Positions 1 through 9,229 of a DNA stretch of 25,940 nt are shown here, in pieces. Numbering within the stretch: position 1 is the stretch's first letter; the number at the start of each line of letters is the position of its first letter. The stretch lies in the NCBI GenBank assembly GCA_030824175.1, contig JAVBYH010000412.1, forward strand, positions 1 to 25,940, written 5' to 3'. Both the position numbers and the translations under genes were made by a program. Source of the DNA: Bacteroidota bacterium (GTDB lineage Bacteria; Bacteroidota; Ignavibacteria; UBA10030; UBA8401). The notes beneath the pieces are model-generated. The model was given only the letters and a program-made list of their open reading frames with translations, was not told the DNA's origin and ran no database searches.

Positions 1-2138
1 TCGTGTTCAGGAATGGTGAAAAACGGTTCAGGGAATATCACGTCTACTACGCCGACTCGACGTACTTCGACGTGTTCACATTGCCGTTCCTTGAAGGCAA
101 TCCGAAAACCGCGCTCACGCAGCCGAACACGATCGTGCTTACCGAAACGCATGCGAAAAAATATTTCGGCGCCGAACGCGCGCTCGGCCGGACGCTCACC
201 GTGGATGAGAACAAGGTGTATACCGTCACGGGTGTCATGAAGGATTATCCCGAGAATTCGCACTTCCGCTGCGCGGCGCTATGTTCGATCGTCTCGAATC
301 CCATCATCGACAAGAACATCTGGCTCGAATTATGGTACTCGACGTACATCGTCCTGAAGCCGGGGACCGACGCAGACGCGTTCGCAGCAAAACTCGAGAA
401 GGCCGGCGCCTCGTATGTCGCCGCGCAGGCGGAGGCCGTACTCGGAGTGCGGATCCGGGAGTTTTTAAATTCGGGCAACGCCTACGGATATTTTATGCAG
501 CCCCTGCCGTCCATCTATCTTCAATCGGCGCGCACATACGGCATCGACCGCAATACGGCCTGGGGGGACGAACGGTCGGGGGACATGGCGTATATTTATA
601 TCTTTGCCGGCGTGGCGGCATTCATCCTTGTGATCGCCGTGATCAATTTCATGAACCTTGCAACGGCACGATCGGAGCGGCGCGCGAAGGAAGTGGGCAT
701 ACGCAAGACCCTGGGATCGGACCGCGCACGGCTGATCCGGCAATTCATGACCGAATCCATCCTGACAAGTGGACTCGCCGTGCTTCTTTCACTGGCCGTG
801 CTCGAACTCTTTCTCCCCGCGTTCAACAGACTCTCCGGGAGGCAGCTGACGATCAATTATTTCGACAATCTGCTTGCAATTCCTGCACTCGTCGTGTTCG
901 CGATCGTCCTCGGAGCTCTGGCAGGCATCTACCCGGCATTCGTCCTGTCGTCGTTCTCGCCGACGCGCGCCCTCACGGCACACGACGGAGCGCACTCGCG
1001 CAAGAGCCGGATGAGGAACATTCTCGTTGTGGTTCAGTTCTCCATCTCGATCACCCTCATGATCTGCACGATCGTCATCAAGCAGCAGCTGGACTTTATA
1101 CAAGCCAAGAACCTCGGCTTCAACAAGGAGCATCTGCTGATGATCGGGCAGGCGTATGTGCTTGGGAGCCGGATAGACGCATTCAAACAGGAGGCGCTGA
1201 AGAATCCGCAGATCGTTTCGATCGCCACATCGTTTCGTCTGTTCAACGCCGGCGTGCCGGGACATGCGTACTTTTTCGACAAAAAAACCGGCACCAATCC
1301 GATGTCGATGTCGTATCTCGAGGCTGACGAAAACTTCCTGAAGACATACCAGATCCCGATGAAGTCGGGACGGTTTTTCTCGCGCGAGTACTCGACCGAC
1401 TCGAACGCGGTCGTCATCAACGAGGCGACTGTGCGCGAGATCGGAACGACGGACGTCGTCGGCAAACAGCTCACGGCGTTGAGCACATACGACGGGGCGA
1501 AATCGTACACAATCATCGGCGTTGTGAAGGATTTCCATTGGGAGTCGCTGCATCAGGGCATCAGGCCGCTGGCCCTCTTTTTATATCCCGAAAACAAGAG
1601 CGGCAACGTCCTCAATGTGCGGATACAGGGAGGCGATATCAAAGGATCGATCGAGTTCCTGAAAACGACCTGGGAAAAATTCGCCGGCGGTGAATCGTTC
1701 TACTGGAATTTTGTGGACCGCGACCTCAAGCGCATGTACGAGGCCGAGGCGAAGATCGCCGACATCGCGATCGTCGTGTCGATGCTTGCGATCTTCATCG
1801 CATGCCTCGGACTCTTCGGACTGGCGTCGTTCGTAACGGAGCAGCGTGTAAAAGAGATCGGCATACGCAAGGTGATGGGAGCATCCGTCATGGAAATCGT
1901 TTTGCTGCTCTCGAAGGAATTCACGAAGCGCGTGGCCTTCGCCAATGCGATCGCCTGGCCCGTCGCATTTTATTTCATGAACGCATGGCTTCAGAACTTC
2001 GCGTACCGTATTGCGATCGACCTCTCGATCTTCATCGGGGCGGGACTGCTCGCGCTTGCGATCGCGCTTGCGACGGTGAGTTTCCAGGCCGTGAAGGCCG
2101 CCGTGGCGAATCCGATACAGTCGCTAAGATATGAATAA
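1..2138 (+). CDS. ABC transporter permease, MacB/FtsX type (5' end cut by window)
   Basis: This is the C-terminal ~711 residues of an inner-membrane permease of the MacB/FtsX superfamily, which moves or releases substrates (peptides, drugs, lipoproteins) across the envelope using periplasmic domains. The reading frame is open to the window edge, so the real start and first membrane helix lie upstream. What remains begins inside a MacB-type periplasmic core (TETHAKKYFG, GRTLTV), then a first FtsX block with helices near residues 198-220, 290-325 and 345-362, a second periplasmic domain, and a second FtsX block (helices near 598-625 and 640-705). Both blocks carry the repeated element KEVGIRKTLGS / KEIGIRKVMGA, typical of the roughly 800-residue permeases of Bacteroidota. 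The partner ATPase gene follows 43 bases downstream. Family is clear; substrate is unknown. Confidence 0.92.
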   Translation, partial: VFRNGEKRFREYHVYYADSTYFDVFTLPFLEGNPKTALTQPNTIVLTETHAKKYFGAERALGRTLTVDENKVYTVTGVMKDYPENSHFRCAALCSIVSNPIIDKNIWLELWYSTYIVLKPGTDADAFAAKLEKAGASYVAAQAEAVLGVRIREFLNSGNAYGYFMQPLPSIYLQSARTYGIDRNTAWGDERSGDMAYIYIFAGVAAFILVIAVINFMNLATARSERRAKEVGIRKTLGSDRARLIRQFMTESILTSGLAVLLSLAVLELFLPAFNRLSGRQLTINYFDNLLAIPALVVFAIVLGALAGIYPAFVLSSFSPTRALTAHDGAHSRKSRMRNILVVVQFSISITLMICTIVIKQQLDFIQAKNLGFNKEHLLMIGQAYVLGSRIDAFKQEALKNPQIVSIATSFRLFNAGVPGHAYFFDKKTGTNPMSMSYLEADENFLKTYQIPMKSGRFFSREYSTDSNAVVINEATVREIGTTDVVGKQLTALSTYDGAKSYTIIGVVKDFHWESLHQGIRPLALFLYPENKSGNVLNVRIQGGDIKGSIEFLKTTWEKFAGGESFYWNFVDRDLKRMYEAEAKIADIAIVVSMLAIFIACLGLFGLASFVTEQRVKEIGIRKVMGASVMEIVLLLSKEFTKRVAFANAIAWPVAFYFMNAWLQNFAYRIAIDLSIFIGAGLLALAIALATVSFQAVKAAVANPIQSLRYE

Positions 2139-2181
2139 TGACATGCACACAGTATTTCCACCACACACAGCGGAGAATGCA

Positions 2182-2858
<677 letters not shown>

Positions 2859-2871
<13 letters not shown>

Positions 2872-2887
2872 CCATCTACAGGCTGTA
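2859..2887 (+). repeat. Tandem duplication of the ATPase gene's 3' end
   Basis: The 12-mer CTACAGGCTGTA occurs at 2859-2870 and again at 2876-2887, offset by 17 bases. The first copy is the last codons of the ATPase gene and runs into its TAA stop; the second lies just outside. It looks like a small local duplication. Confidence 0.8.
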
Positions 2888-2893
2888 GGCCGA

Positions 2894-2924
2894 TTGATTT
2901 TCTGACTGCAATGCGGTACCTTTG
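2894..2924 (+). promoter_or_regulatory. Possible Bacteroidota-type promoter for the T9SS cargo gene
   Basis: TACCTTTG at 2917-2924 fits the Bacteroidota -7 consensus TAnnTTTG. ATTG ends at 2896, 20 bases upstream, where the TTTG/TTG -33 element is expected. The gene starts about 50 bases downstream. Inferred from consensus only. Confidence 0.4.
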
Positions 2925-2974
2925 TCTATACATAAATATCACGAACGAACAGACGATCAGGGGAGAGCCGCGCT

Positions 2975-4678
2975 GTGAGTGCACGCATACTGTGTTGTAT
3001 TGTCGTCGTCACGCTCATGAGTGCCGGGTCTTTCGCCGCTTCAGATCCTTCCTCTTCACCACCGCAGGATGCACACCGAACGTCATCAGCCGCCTGGGTC
3101 CGGCAGGCATACATGCCGGGCCCGGCCGATAACGCGCTCAAGGGATTCATCCCCTACGCCGGCAGCTTCACGACCTTCCCGTACAGCATGGAATGGTTCT
3201 ACATTCCGTGGAAGGACATTCAATCCGGTTACAATGTCTACACGTGGGCGGCTCTCGACGATCAGTTGAAGGCGATCGCGGACAGGGGTCATCAGGCGGT
3301 ATTCCGCATCTATGCCGACTATCCCAAGCGCGCGTACGGCCTCCCTGCGTTTTTATCGTACGTTCCGAAGAATGCGTACACGGGCAACGGAAACACGACG
3401 AGTTTCTCGCCGGACTATGAGAACGCCGACCTTCGCCGGGCGATGAAGAACCTGATCGCCGCATTGGGAGCCCGGTACGACGGGGATGGACGCATCGGCT
3501 TCATCGAGGTGGGCTTCCTCGGATTCTGGGGGGAATGGCATACGTATCCCCATACCGAGTGGTTTCCCTCGGTGACCGTGCAGAATGAGATCCTCGACGC
3601 CTTTGAACAGGCGTTTCATACAACGAAAGTGATGATGCGCGAACCGAAAACGGGCACGCATCCGGCCACGCGGCGCATCGGGTATCACGACGATTCGTTC
3701 GCGTATAATACGTATGGAACGACCTCGTGGTACTTTTGGCCGAAGGTGAAAGCGGCGGGCGACGAGCTGAAATGGAGGACGCAGCCGATCGGCGGTGAGC
3801 TTCGTCCCGAAATACAACTTACAACATGGCAGGATTCGAGCCTCTGCCAGGCAGGCGATCCGGCCGGAGCGCCGCAATGTTACAACATCTGCATGGATTC
3901 GACGCATGCATCGTGGATGCTCGCACACAGCCTCTTCTCGCCCGGCAACACGGGTGCGCCGCACGCGCGTGCGCTCGAGGGCGCGGCCCGTCTCGGGCAC
4001 GACATCTTCGTCAGCTCCGTTGCATTGGCCGAGACACTGTCTGCGTACGCAATCGACGTGTCCGTGAAGATGACGAACCGGGGTGTCGCCCCCTTCTATT
4101 ATAATTGGCCGGTCCGGCTTTCTGTTGTGAACGCATCGCATATTGTTGTCGCATCGTGGGACACGCCGTGGAGGCTCACCGAGGTCATCGACCGCGGCGT
4201 GGAGCGCGAGTTCTCCTTCAGCGGCCGGTCGGCAGGACTGCCTGTGGGCGCATACACGCTCGTGATGGCCACCATGAATCCTATGCCGAACGGCAAGCCG
4301 CTCGTGTTCGCCAACGAGCGGTGGGGGCAGGACGTGCCTGGCGCCCTGACGCTGGGCCGCTTTGCGATCACCGTGGTGACGCGCGCCCCAGAGCCGCCGC
4401 CTGCCGCCGGCCACCATGGCTGGCAGCTTTTCCAGAATTATCCGAATCCCTTCAATCCGTCGACGACGATCGCGTTCACACTGGCCGAGAGAACGCATGT
4501 ATCATTGACGATCTTCGACATTATGGGACGAAAGGTCGTGTCGCTCGCGGATGAAGTCATGCCGGCCGGAACGCATACCCTGCACTGGGATGCGGGCGCA
4601 CATCCCGCAGGCATGTACCATTGTAGATTTCAGGCGGGTACATACATGCAGATGCGAAAGATCCTGCTCCTGAAATAA
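2975..4678 (+). CDS. Secreted TIM-barrel (DUF4832-like) protein with T9SS sorting domain
   Basis: A 567-residue exported protein, probably a glycoside-hydrolase-fold enzyme or carbohydrate-binding protein. A signal peptide spans residues 1-21 (hydrophobic core, SFA-A cleavage). The barrel-like domain has stretches I recall from DUF4874/DUF4832 proteins: ALKGFIPYAG, SMEWFYIPW, ADRGHQAVFRIYADYP and FLGFWGEWHTYP; a beta-sandwich follows near residues 350-460. The last ~85 residues are a type A T9SS sorting domain: QNYPNPFNPST, FDIMGRKV, the AGTHTLHWD turn, and a basic RKILLLK end. It should therefore cross the outer membrane by T9SS and lose its tail. The GTG start has GGGGAG nine bases upstream and gives an intact signal peptide. 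Catalytic residues are not certain; the Glu residues in the FWGEW region are candidates. It appears monocistronic. Confidence 0.8.
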   Translation: MSARILCCIVVVTLMSAGSFAASDPSSSPPQDAHRTSSAAWVRQAYMPGPADNALKGFIPYAGSFTTFPYSMEWFYIPWKDIQSGYNVYTWAALDDQLKAIADRGHQAVFRIYADYPKRAYGLPAFLSYVPKNAYTGNGNTTSFSPDYENADLRRAMKNLIAALGARYDGDGRIGFIEVGFLGFWGEWHTYPHTEWFPSVTVQNEILDAFEQAFHTTKVMMREPKTGTHPATRRIGYHDDSFAYNTYGTTSWYFWPKVKAAGDELKWRTQPIGGELRPEIQLTTWQDSSLCQAGDPAGAPQCYNICMDSTHASWMLAHSLFSPGNTGAPHARALEGAARLGHDIFVSSVALAETLSAYAIDVSVKMTNRGVAPFYYNWPVRLSVVNASHIVVASWDTPWRLTEVIDRGVEREFSFSGRSAGLPVGAYTLVMATMNPMPNGKPLVFANERWGQDVPGALTLGRFAITVVTRAPEPPPAAGHHGWQLFQNYPNPFNPSTTIAFTLAERTHVSLTIFDIMGRKVVSLADEVMPAGTHTLHWDAGAHPAGMYHCRFQAGTYMQMRKILLLK

Positions 4679-4724
4679 CACGCCGGAGTCCCTGATATCG
4701 GCGATTCACAATCCGCTTTGCTGC

Positions 4725-4753
4725 TTGACTATTGCGCCCATTACGGATATATT
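4725..4753 (+). promoter_or_regulatory. Sigma-70-like promoter of the envelope gene cluster
   Basis: TTGACT at 4725-4730 and TATATT at 4748-4753 are separated by exactly 17 bases. It is the strongest promoter match in the window and lies in the 192-base gap before the five-gene envelope cluster. The leader of about 110 bases has two TGCATAA direct repeats just downstream (within 4762-4783), which could bind a regulator. Confidence 0.65.
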
Positions 4754-4870
4754 CTTACACTATGCATAACATGTGCATAAATTGCCCAGACGTTTCGGCT
4801 CCATGCGTATATCGTATACTTACATTGCCAGGACTGTTTGTTTCCAAAACTCACTACAAGAGGAGTGCAT

Positions 4871-5770
4871 ATGGCTAATTTTGGCGAACTCTTTTACAAA
4901 ATGTGGCACTATAAGTATTACGAGAAGACAGTCGATACGATCAATATTGCCATCAAGCAATTTCCCGATGTGAATGACGGGAGCTTCCTCTATGCCGACA
5001 GGAACGCTTTAAAGGAACTGAGGTACGGCATCAAGCACGTGTCCTACACTCTGCTTGCCGATTGGCGCAAAGCCGAAGAGCAGAATCTCTCAGAGAGCGA
5101 TAAGGCGCAGCGATCGGCATACATCGAAAAGATACAGAATAGGACGATCAAGACCGTCATCTTCGGGGAGATCCGCAAGGAGTTCAAGGAAGCCATCAAG
5201 CGAAGCAACTGGGCGGGCATCCTGTTCCTGAACCGGCACCATCAGCATCTTTCGCACATCCGGTTCTGGCCTCTTCAGATGCGGCACGCGCTCAGCCTCA
5301 TCATGCAGGAGATGATCATCCCCCAATACGCGAACAACATCCAGGGCTTCGTCACCGGCGGCGCGGCATTCCTCATCGTGAGCATCGGCCTGCGCACAAT
5401 CGGCGCATCCGTGTTCGAGGGCGGTTCGTTAGACTGGCTGGCGCGCGCGATCGAGAACAACCTCCTCGTCTACATCGCCCTCACGCTTGAATTCGGCCTG
5501 CTGTTGCTGTACGCGATCACAATCTTCTACACGCACGAAGGCAAGGAAACCGCCGTGAAGAGCGTCGAGCGGACTCTCGCATCGGGCTCCGACAACGCAG
5601 AGATCCTCTCCGTCCTCCGCGAGATGAACACGGGCCTCCAGGGATTGGGCAATGCAGTCGCCTCCCTCAACAGCACGATCGCCACGCAGGACCAGCTCAA
5701 GCTCGTCAGGAAGCAGCTGGAATCCGCACTTGAAGCGATCAACACCGCGGAAAAGATACGGAAGCCCTAA
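4871..5770 (+). CDS. Two-TM inner-membrane protein with C-terminal helical tail (GldL-like architecture)
   Basis: A 299-residue protein I cannot assign by name. Residues 1-150 are soluble and helical, rich in Lys/Tyr. TM1 is about residues 159-178 (GGAAFLIVSIGLRTIG) and TM2 about 197-220 (LVYIALTLEFGLLLLYAITI) with Glu207 buried inside it. The tail (225-299) looks like amphipathic coiled-coil helix. A TM hairpin with a conserved Glu in TM2, a cytoplasmic helical tail, and a following gene for a single-TM periplasmic protein recall GldL of T9SS, but GldL lacks this long N-terminal domain, so the link is inference. The ATG at 4871 has AGAGGAG six bases upstream; an in-frame ATG at 4838 lacks a site. 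First gene of a probable operon reaching 10633. Confidence 0.7.
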   Translation: MANFGELFYKMWHYKYYEKTVDTINIAIKQFPDVNDGSFLYADRNALKELRYGIKHVSYTLLADWRKAEEQNLSESDKAQRSAYIEKIQNRTIKTVIFGEIRKEFKEAIKRSNWAGILFLNRHHQHLSHIRFWPLQMRHALSLIMQEMIIPQYANNIQGFVTGGAAFLIVSIGLRTIGASVFEGGSLDWLARAIENNLLVYIALTLEFGLLLLYAITIFYTHEGKETAVKSVERTLASGSDNAEILSVLREMNTGLQGLGNAVASLNSTIATQDQLKLVRKQLESALEAINTAEKIRKP

Positions 5771-5807
5771 CAGGGACATGAACTTCTTGATTGTGTAGGA
5801 GAGAACC

Positions 5808-6380
5808 GTGAAATCTCAAAAAATAAATTTTTATTTCGTGCTGTACGTGATCGCCGTGGTGAGCGGATTCGTGGCGATATCGGAGCGGGACGAGGAAAAA
5901 ATAAACACACGCACGATTCGCGATCTGCTGAAGAAGGAATACACCACCATTCCCCATATCATCGTGAACGAGGAACATCATTTCGCCCTCAAAGAGAAGG
6001 ATGCAACAGACACGATCAGAATATCCCAGTCGGGCATGCTGTCGCACGAGGACACCGTGCGCTATGCGTGCGCCCCCGTGACCGCCTCGGCTCCGATACA
6101 ATGGCGGTCCCTTGAGATCATCAACGATCCCGCCGTGCCCGGCGACGGAATCCTGTCGCTCCCGCTTACCGATAAGACGAACGATTCACTGAAGATCACG
6201 CTCATGGTTCGGAGGGTGGTGCCGCGGACATACCCGAATGACGTTCGCATGGAGATTCAGAAAAGCATCGACAGCATCAACGGGGGGTGGTTCGTGACTG
6301 AAAAAACGATTCTGGTGCGGGCCGACGTCACGACCAAACAGAAGCCCGCGATAATGGGCACCGGAACCAGCAGCGAATGA
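5808..6380 (+). CDS. Single-TM periplasmic protein (possible GldM-like N-terminal part)
   Basis: A 190-residue protein without a recognised domain. It starts at a GTG with AGGAGA just upstream. One uncleaved-looking hydrophobic helix (about residues 7-24, NFYFVLYVIAVVSGFVAI) follows a short basic N-terminus; the rest is periplasmic, first helical (ERDEEKINTRTIRDLLKKEY), then beta-rich. The QKINFYFVLYV start is reminiscent of the QKMIN...MYLV start of GldM, the single-TM partner of GldL, but GldM is about 500 residues, so if related it is shortened or split, with the next gene supplying the beta domains. It follows the two-TM gene by 37 bases, and its stop overlaps an ATG of the next frame. 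Evidence for a real gene is good; function is unproven. Confidence 0.65.
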   Translation: MKSQKINFYFVLYVIAVVSGFVAISERDEEKINTRTIRDLLKKEYTTIPHIIVNEEHHFALKEKDATDTIRISQSGMLSHEDTVRYACAPVTASAPIQWRSLEIINDPAVPGDGILSLPLTDKTNDSLKITLMVRRVVPRTYPNDVRMEIQKSIDSINGGWFVTEKTILVRADVTTKQKPAIMGTGTSSE

Positions 6381-6430
6381 CGCACACAACGCGGCCGGCA
6401 CCGCCGCACACCACAGCAGGGATGACACCG

Positions 6431-7534
6431 ATGAGAATGACCGTACTGTTCGTCGCACTGTTCGCCGCATTGGCAAACACAGCCTTCGCCCAGGCCGCCC
6501 CCCCGGACTTTCACGGGAGAGTGTACCTCAAGACGGGTGAACTGTTCACGCTCCGCGATCGGTGGACACCCCCGGACATGGGGAAACGCGTGCGCGAGAA
6601 GGCCGCCTATATCGCCGACTCGTCAATGAATAAGCTTCCGTCCATCCCGGTCGAGAGCGCCTTCGCGTTCGAGACAGTCAACAAGATCAGACGCATCGCC
6701 TTTTCAGCCTCATGCCGGATCGAAGCCCCCGGCACATACAGATTCGTCCGCGAGATCACGTACGACCAGAGCGATGGAACGCGCATCAGCCTGACGCAAT
6801 ACTGGGCCCTTGTTGTCACCTCCCCCGTGCTCGTGCCCAAGCTCGATCCGTTCTACTTCCCGCACGAACCGGCATACTTCAGCTTCGCTTCGGGACACAG
6901 CGATTTCGAACGCTATTCGTTCGCAGTCTACGATCAGAACAATCCCGCATCACCCGTGTTTTCGGGGAAGGGGCCCGTCGTGCAACTAGACTCGCTCACT
7001 CTCCGCCCCGACGTCATCAGGTTCGAGGAAGCCTCGCACACCTACATCGTGAAGGGGATGTACGACGGCAGACAGTTCATGTATAAAAAAGGACCGGCCG
7101 ACACAGCCGCCCCCGTGCTGTCCGAATGGACGGTCACCGTCCGGAAGCCGGTCTTCCAGATGCTTCAGACCTGGCTGCCCGAACAGGAATTCGACGATTC
7201 GACACTTGCGTTCCAGGTCGGCAATTCGCTGAAGCTGCAGTCCATCGCTTACGCGAATCTCTGCGAATTCCGGTGCGTGTATTTTTCGAAAAAAACCAAC
7301 ACGTACGTCTACACACCAATGACGATCAGGGACATCAAAGTGGAAAGCGACAAATCGTTCCTTGAAAGCTCCGAGACATACTCGGCCGTGCCCGACGGAT
7401 TCTACAATCTCATCGAGATCAAACGCAATGAAACAATAGCGCTCCCGCCCTCGGGCGTGGAAGTGAGACTGACAATTTCATTTCGGACGCAATACGAACA
7501 GATCACGCGCAGATACAAGGCAATCGTGTTTTAA
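6431..7534 (+). CDS. Exported beta-rich protein of the envelope cluster
   Basis: A protein of unknown function, 367 residues from the ATG at 6431. I chose this start because it begins directly with a signal peptide (MRMTVLFVALFAALANTAFA, cleavage before QA) and has an AGGG nine bases upstream. The frame also allows an ATG at 6377 overlapping the previous stop (ATGA), which would add 18 polar residues before the signal. The mature part seems to consist of successive beta-sandwich-like segments with many aromatic residues (for example FYFPHEPAYFSFASG and SEWTVTVRKPVFQML), with no lipobox. It could be the periplasmic beta-domain partner of the preceding single-TM protein. It shares the operon, with only 8 bases before the next open frame. 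Confidence 0.65.
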   Translation: MRMTVLFVALFAALANTAFAQAAPPDFHGRVYLKTGELFTLRDRWTPPDMGKRVREKAAYIADSSMNKLPSIPVESAFAFETVNKIRRIAFSASCRIEAPGTYRFVREITYDQSDGTRISLTQYWALVVTSPVLVPKLDPFYFPHEPAYFSFASGHSDFERYSFAVYDQNNPASPVFSGKGPVVQLDSLTLRPDVIRFEEASHTYIVKGMYDGRQFMYKKGPADTAAPVLSEWTVTVRKPVFQMLQTWLPEQEFDDSTLAFQVGNSLKLQSIAYANLCEFRCVYFSKKTNTYVYTPMTIRDIKVESDKSFLESSETYSAVPDGFYNLIEIKRNETIALPPSGVEVRLTISFRTQYEQITRRYKAIVF

Positions 7535-7599
7535 GAACCAGGGTGCAGAAGACAGGGGATACACAATTTCACGCTGAGCAGAGACAAATGAGGCTGCAC

Positions 7600-9171
7600 A
7601 TGAGATCACCTTTATACGCTTGTTTATTGTTGCCATTCGTCCTCGCCTTCGCCGTGCCGCACCAGGCGCGCGCGCAGATGGAAGAGACAATAAAAAACAA
7701 GGTGCTGGATGACAAGCAATATACGAACGCCTGGATCATCGGTCCGTTGAAACAGACAGATACCCCGGACGCAGACCGCATCCGGAACATGTGGGGATGC
7801 CTGGCAAGCAAACGCATGAAAGAGGGCGGAACATACTATGTGTATTTCACCATGGACCCGGACCGGACAAACATCTACCCCCTCCTCGTGAAGGAAGACG
7901 CGATGCCGGGAAAGGACACGACGGCGGGCGAAGACATGTTCGCGCGCAGGACAAGGAATGCCGTCGCCCCGTCGAATTATTACAATTACTTCAACGATCC
8001 CACATACACGGACCTGCAGGCGTTCATCCTTGAAATGGTGCGGCGCGGCGAATACAAACCCCGGCCGTATTTCTACCCGTCCATCGTCCCCGACACGTAC
8101 TCGCGCACGGAGACGACCAACCGTGACCAGCTCGAATATCTCAAGATCAACAGCAACCACTCGCTCGCCGAAAAGATCACGCTCGCAGGCGGCACCAACG
8201 CGCGGACCGGCGCACTGGCAACGACGATCACAACGGTCGGCACGAAGAGTTATCTCGACATGAGCTTCACGCACGCCCCCGTCGTACTGACGAGCCTGAG
8301 CTTCTCGGAACGCAACATCTCGTGGAAGGCGCTGGGCCTCAAGGGTTTCGGACTCGAGCTCGCGCAGGGCGAGGACCGCATCCTCAACATGCTGCCGATC
8401 CAGACGCCGTACATCTCCATCGGGGGCAGAATCCTCCTCGATTTTTCAGACACGAGCCATATCGATCTCGACAGCAGCTTTTTCCTCGATACGAAGATCC
8501 TCGTACGCCATCCGGTTAACGTCCGGTCCTGGATCGAACGGAACAAACTCAACAGATCCAAGTCGGTGATGTACATCGGCCTCCCGAACATGAACATCGG
8601 ATCAGGCGTCACGATCGACATGAGCACATCCAAGATCCCTTTCGGCGGGCGACTCACCGAAAAACTGCCGGTGATGAATCTCTACGCATCGTTCGGGATC
8701 AAGGGATTTTCAGACCCGGCGTTCATCACACGCACCCCGCTCGAGAATTTCACATACTTCTCGGACAACCAGTGGGAGGTGTCCACGTCCTTCTTCTGGA
8801 AGGTCGATCAGAACGGATACAACAGGTTCAAGATCGACATCGGCGCCGGCGGATACGACATCATCAAGGTCGGATACGATGACAAGATGCACACGACCTC
8901 GACACGCGAGATGGTCTGGCTGACGTCCCCGCAGTTCATGATGGCCGTGAATTACTCGCACCAGTCGAGCAACACCGGCTACGGCGTGACACTGAGGGCG
9001 TTCGACAACAGGATCAATTCGCTGCTCTGGATGAAGATCCTCCAGAACGCGATCGGCGGCGAATTGCGGGTGGAGTACAAGTTCATCTCGCCTTTGCTCG
9101 GCCGCCTGCAGCGGCCCTGGGAAACGAACGGCGGCAGCATCGTTCAGCTTCGGTACCGCACCGGATTCTGA
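7600..9171 (+). CDS. Exported protein, predicted outer-membrane beta-barrel
   Basis: A 523-residue protein with a signal peptide (MRSPLYACLLLPFVLAFAV...ARA-Q). The ATG at 7600 has a GAGG six bases upstream; the ATG at 7588 is an alternative that adds four residues. Residues ~30-180 form a soluble N-terminal region with charged and aromatic segments. From ~210 on, alternating polar/hydrophobic strands dominate (YISIGGRILLDFS, NLYASFGIKGF, WEVSTSFFWKVDQNG), and the chain ends in Phe after a strand (IVQLRYRTGF), the usual terminus recognised for outer-membrane barrel insertion. No family recognised. It lies in the same operon as a second barrel-like protein eight codons downstream, suggesting an envelope assembly rather than a lone porin. 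Confidence 0.65.
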   Translation: MRSPLYACLLLPFVLAFAVPHQARAQMEETIKNKVLDDKQYTNAWIIGPLKQTDTPDADRIRNMWGCLASKRMKEGGTYYVYFTMDPDRTNIYPLLVKEDAMPGKDTTAGEDMFARRTRNAVAPSNYYNYFNDPTYTDLQAFILEMVRRGEYKPRPYFYPSIVPDTYSRTETTNRDQLEYLKINSNHSLAEKITLAGGTNARTGALATTITTVGTKSYLDMSFTHAPVVLTSLSFSERNISWKALGLKGFGLELAQGEDRILNMLPIQTPYISIGGRILLDFSDTSHIDLDSSFFLDTKILVRHPVNVRSWIERNKLNRSKSVMYIGLPNMNIGSGVTIDMSTSKIPFGGRLTEKLPVMNLYASFGIKGFSDPAFITRTPLENFTYFSDNQWEVSTSFFWKVDQNGYNRFKIDIGAGGYDIIKVGYDDKMHTTSTREMVWLTSPQFMMAVNYSHQSSNTGYGVTLRAFDNRINSLLWMKILQNAIGGELRVEYKFISPLLGRLQRPWETNGGSIVQLRYRTGF

Positions 9172-9229
9172 CGATCGCATGCACGATCGGACAAGAAAAA
9201 ATGAGAGTCTTACCATTGGAGACGAAAAA

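Noticed and set aside
281..1327. Long + strand open frame within the permease gene
   Set aside because: It overlaps the permease in another frame and its translation is Arg/His-rich with no domain, a usual effect of GC-rich codon use.
3353..4498. 381-codon open frame opposite the T9SS cargo gene
   Set aside because: Arg/His-rich antisense shadow; the + strand protein has a signal peptide and a sorting domain.
4679..4707. Possible terminator after the T9SS cargo gene (CGCCG...CGGCG)
   Set aside because: Only a 5-bp stem with a 13-base loop and no T-run.
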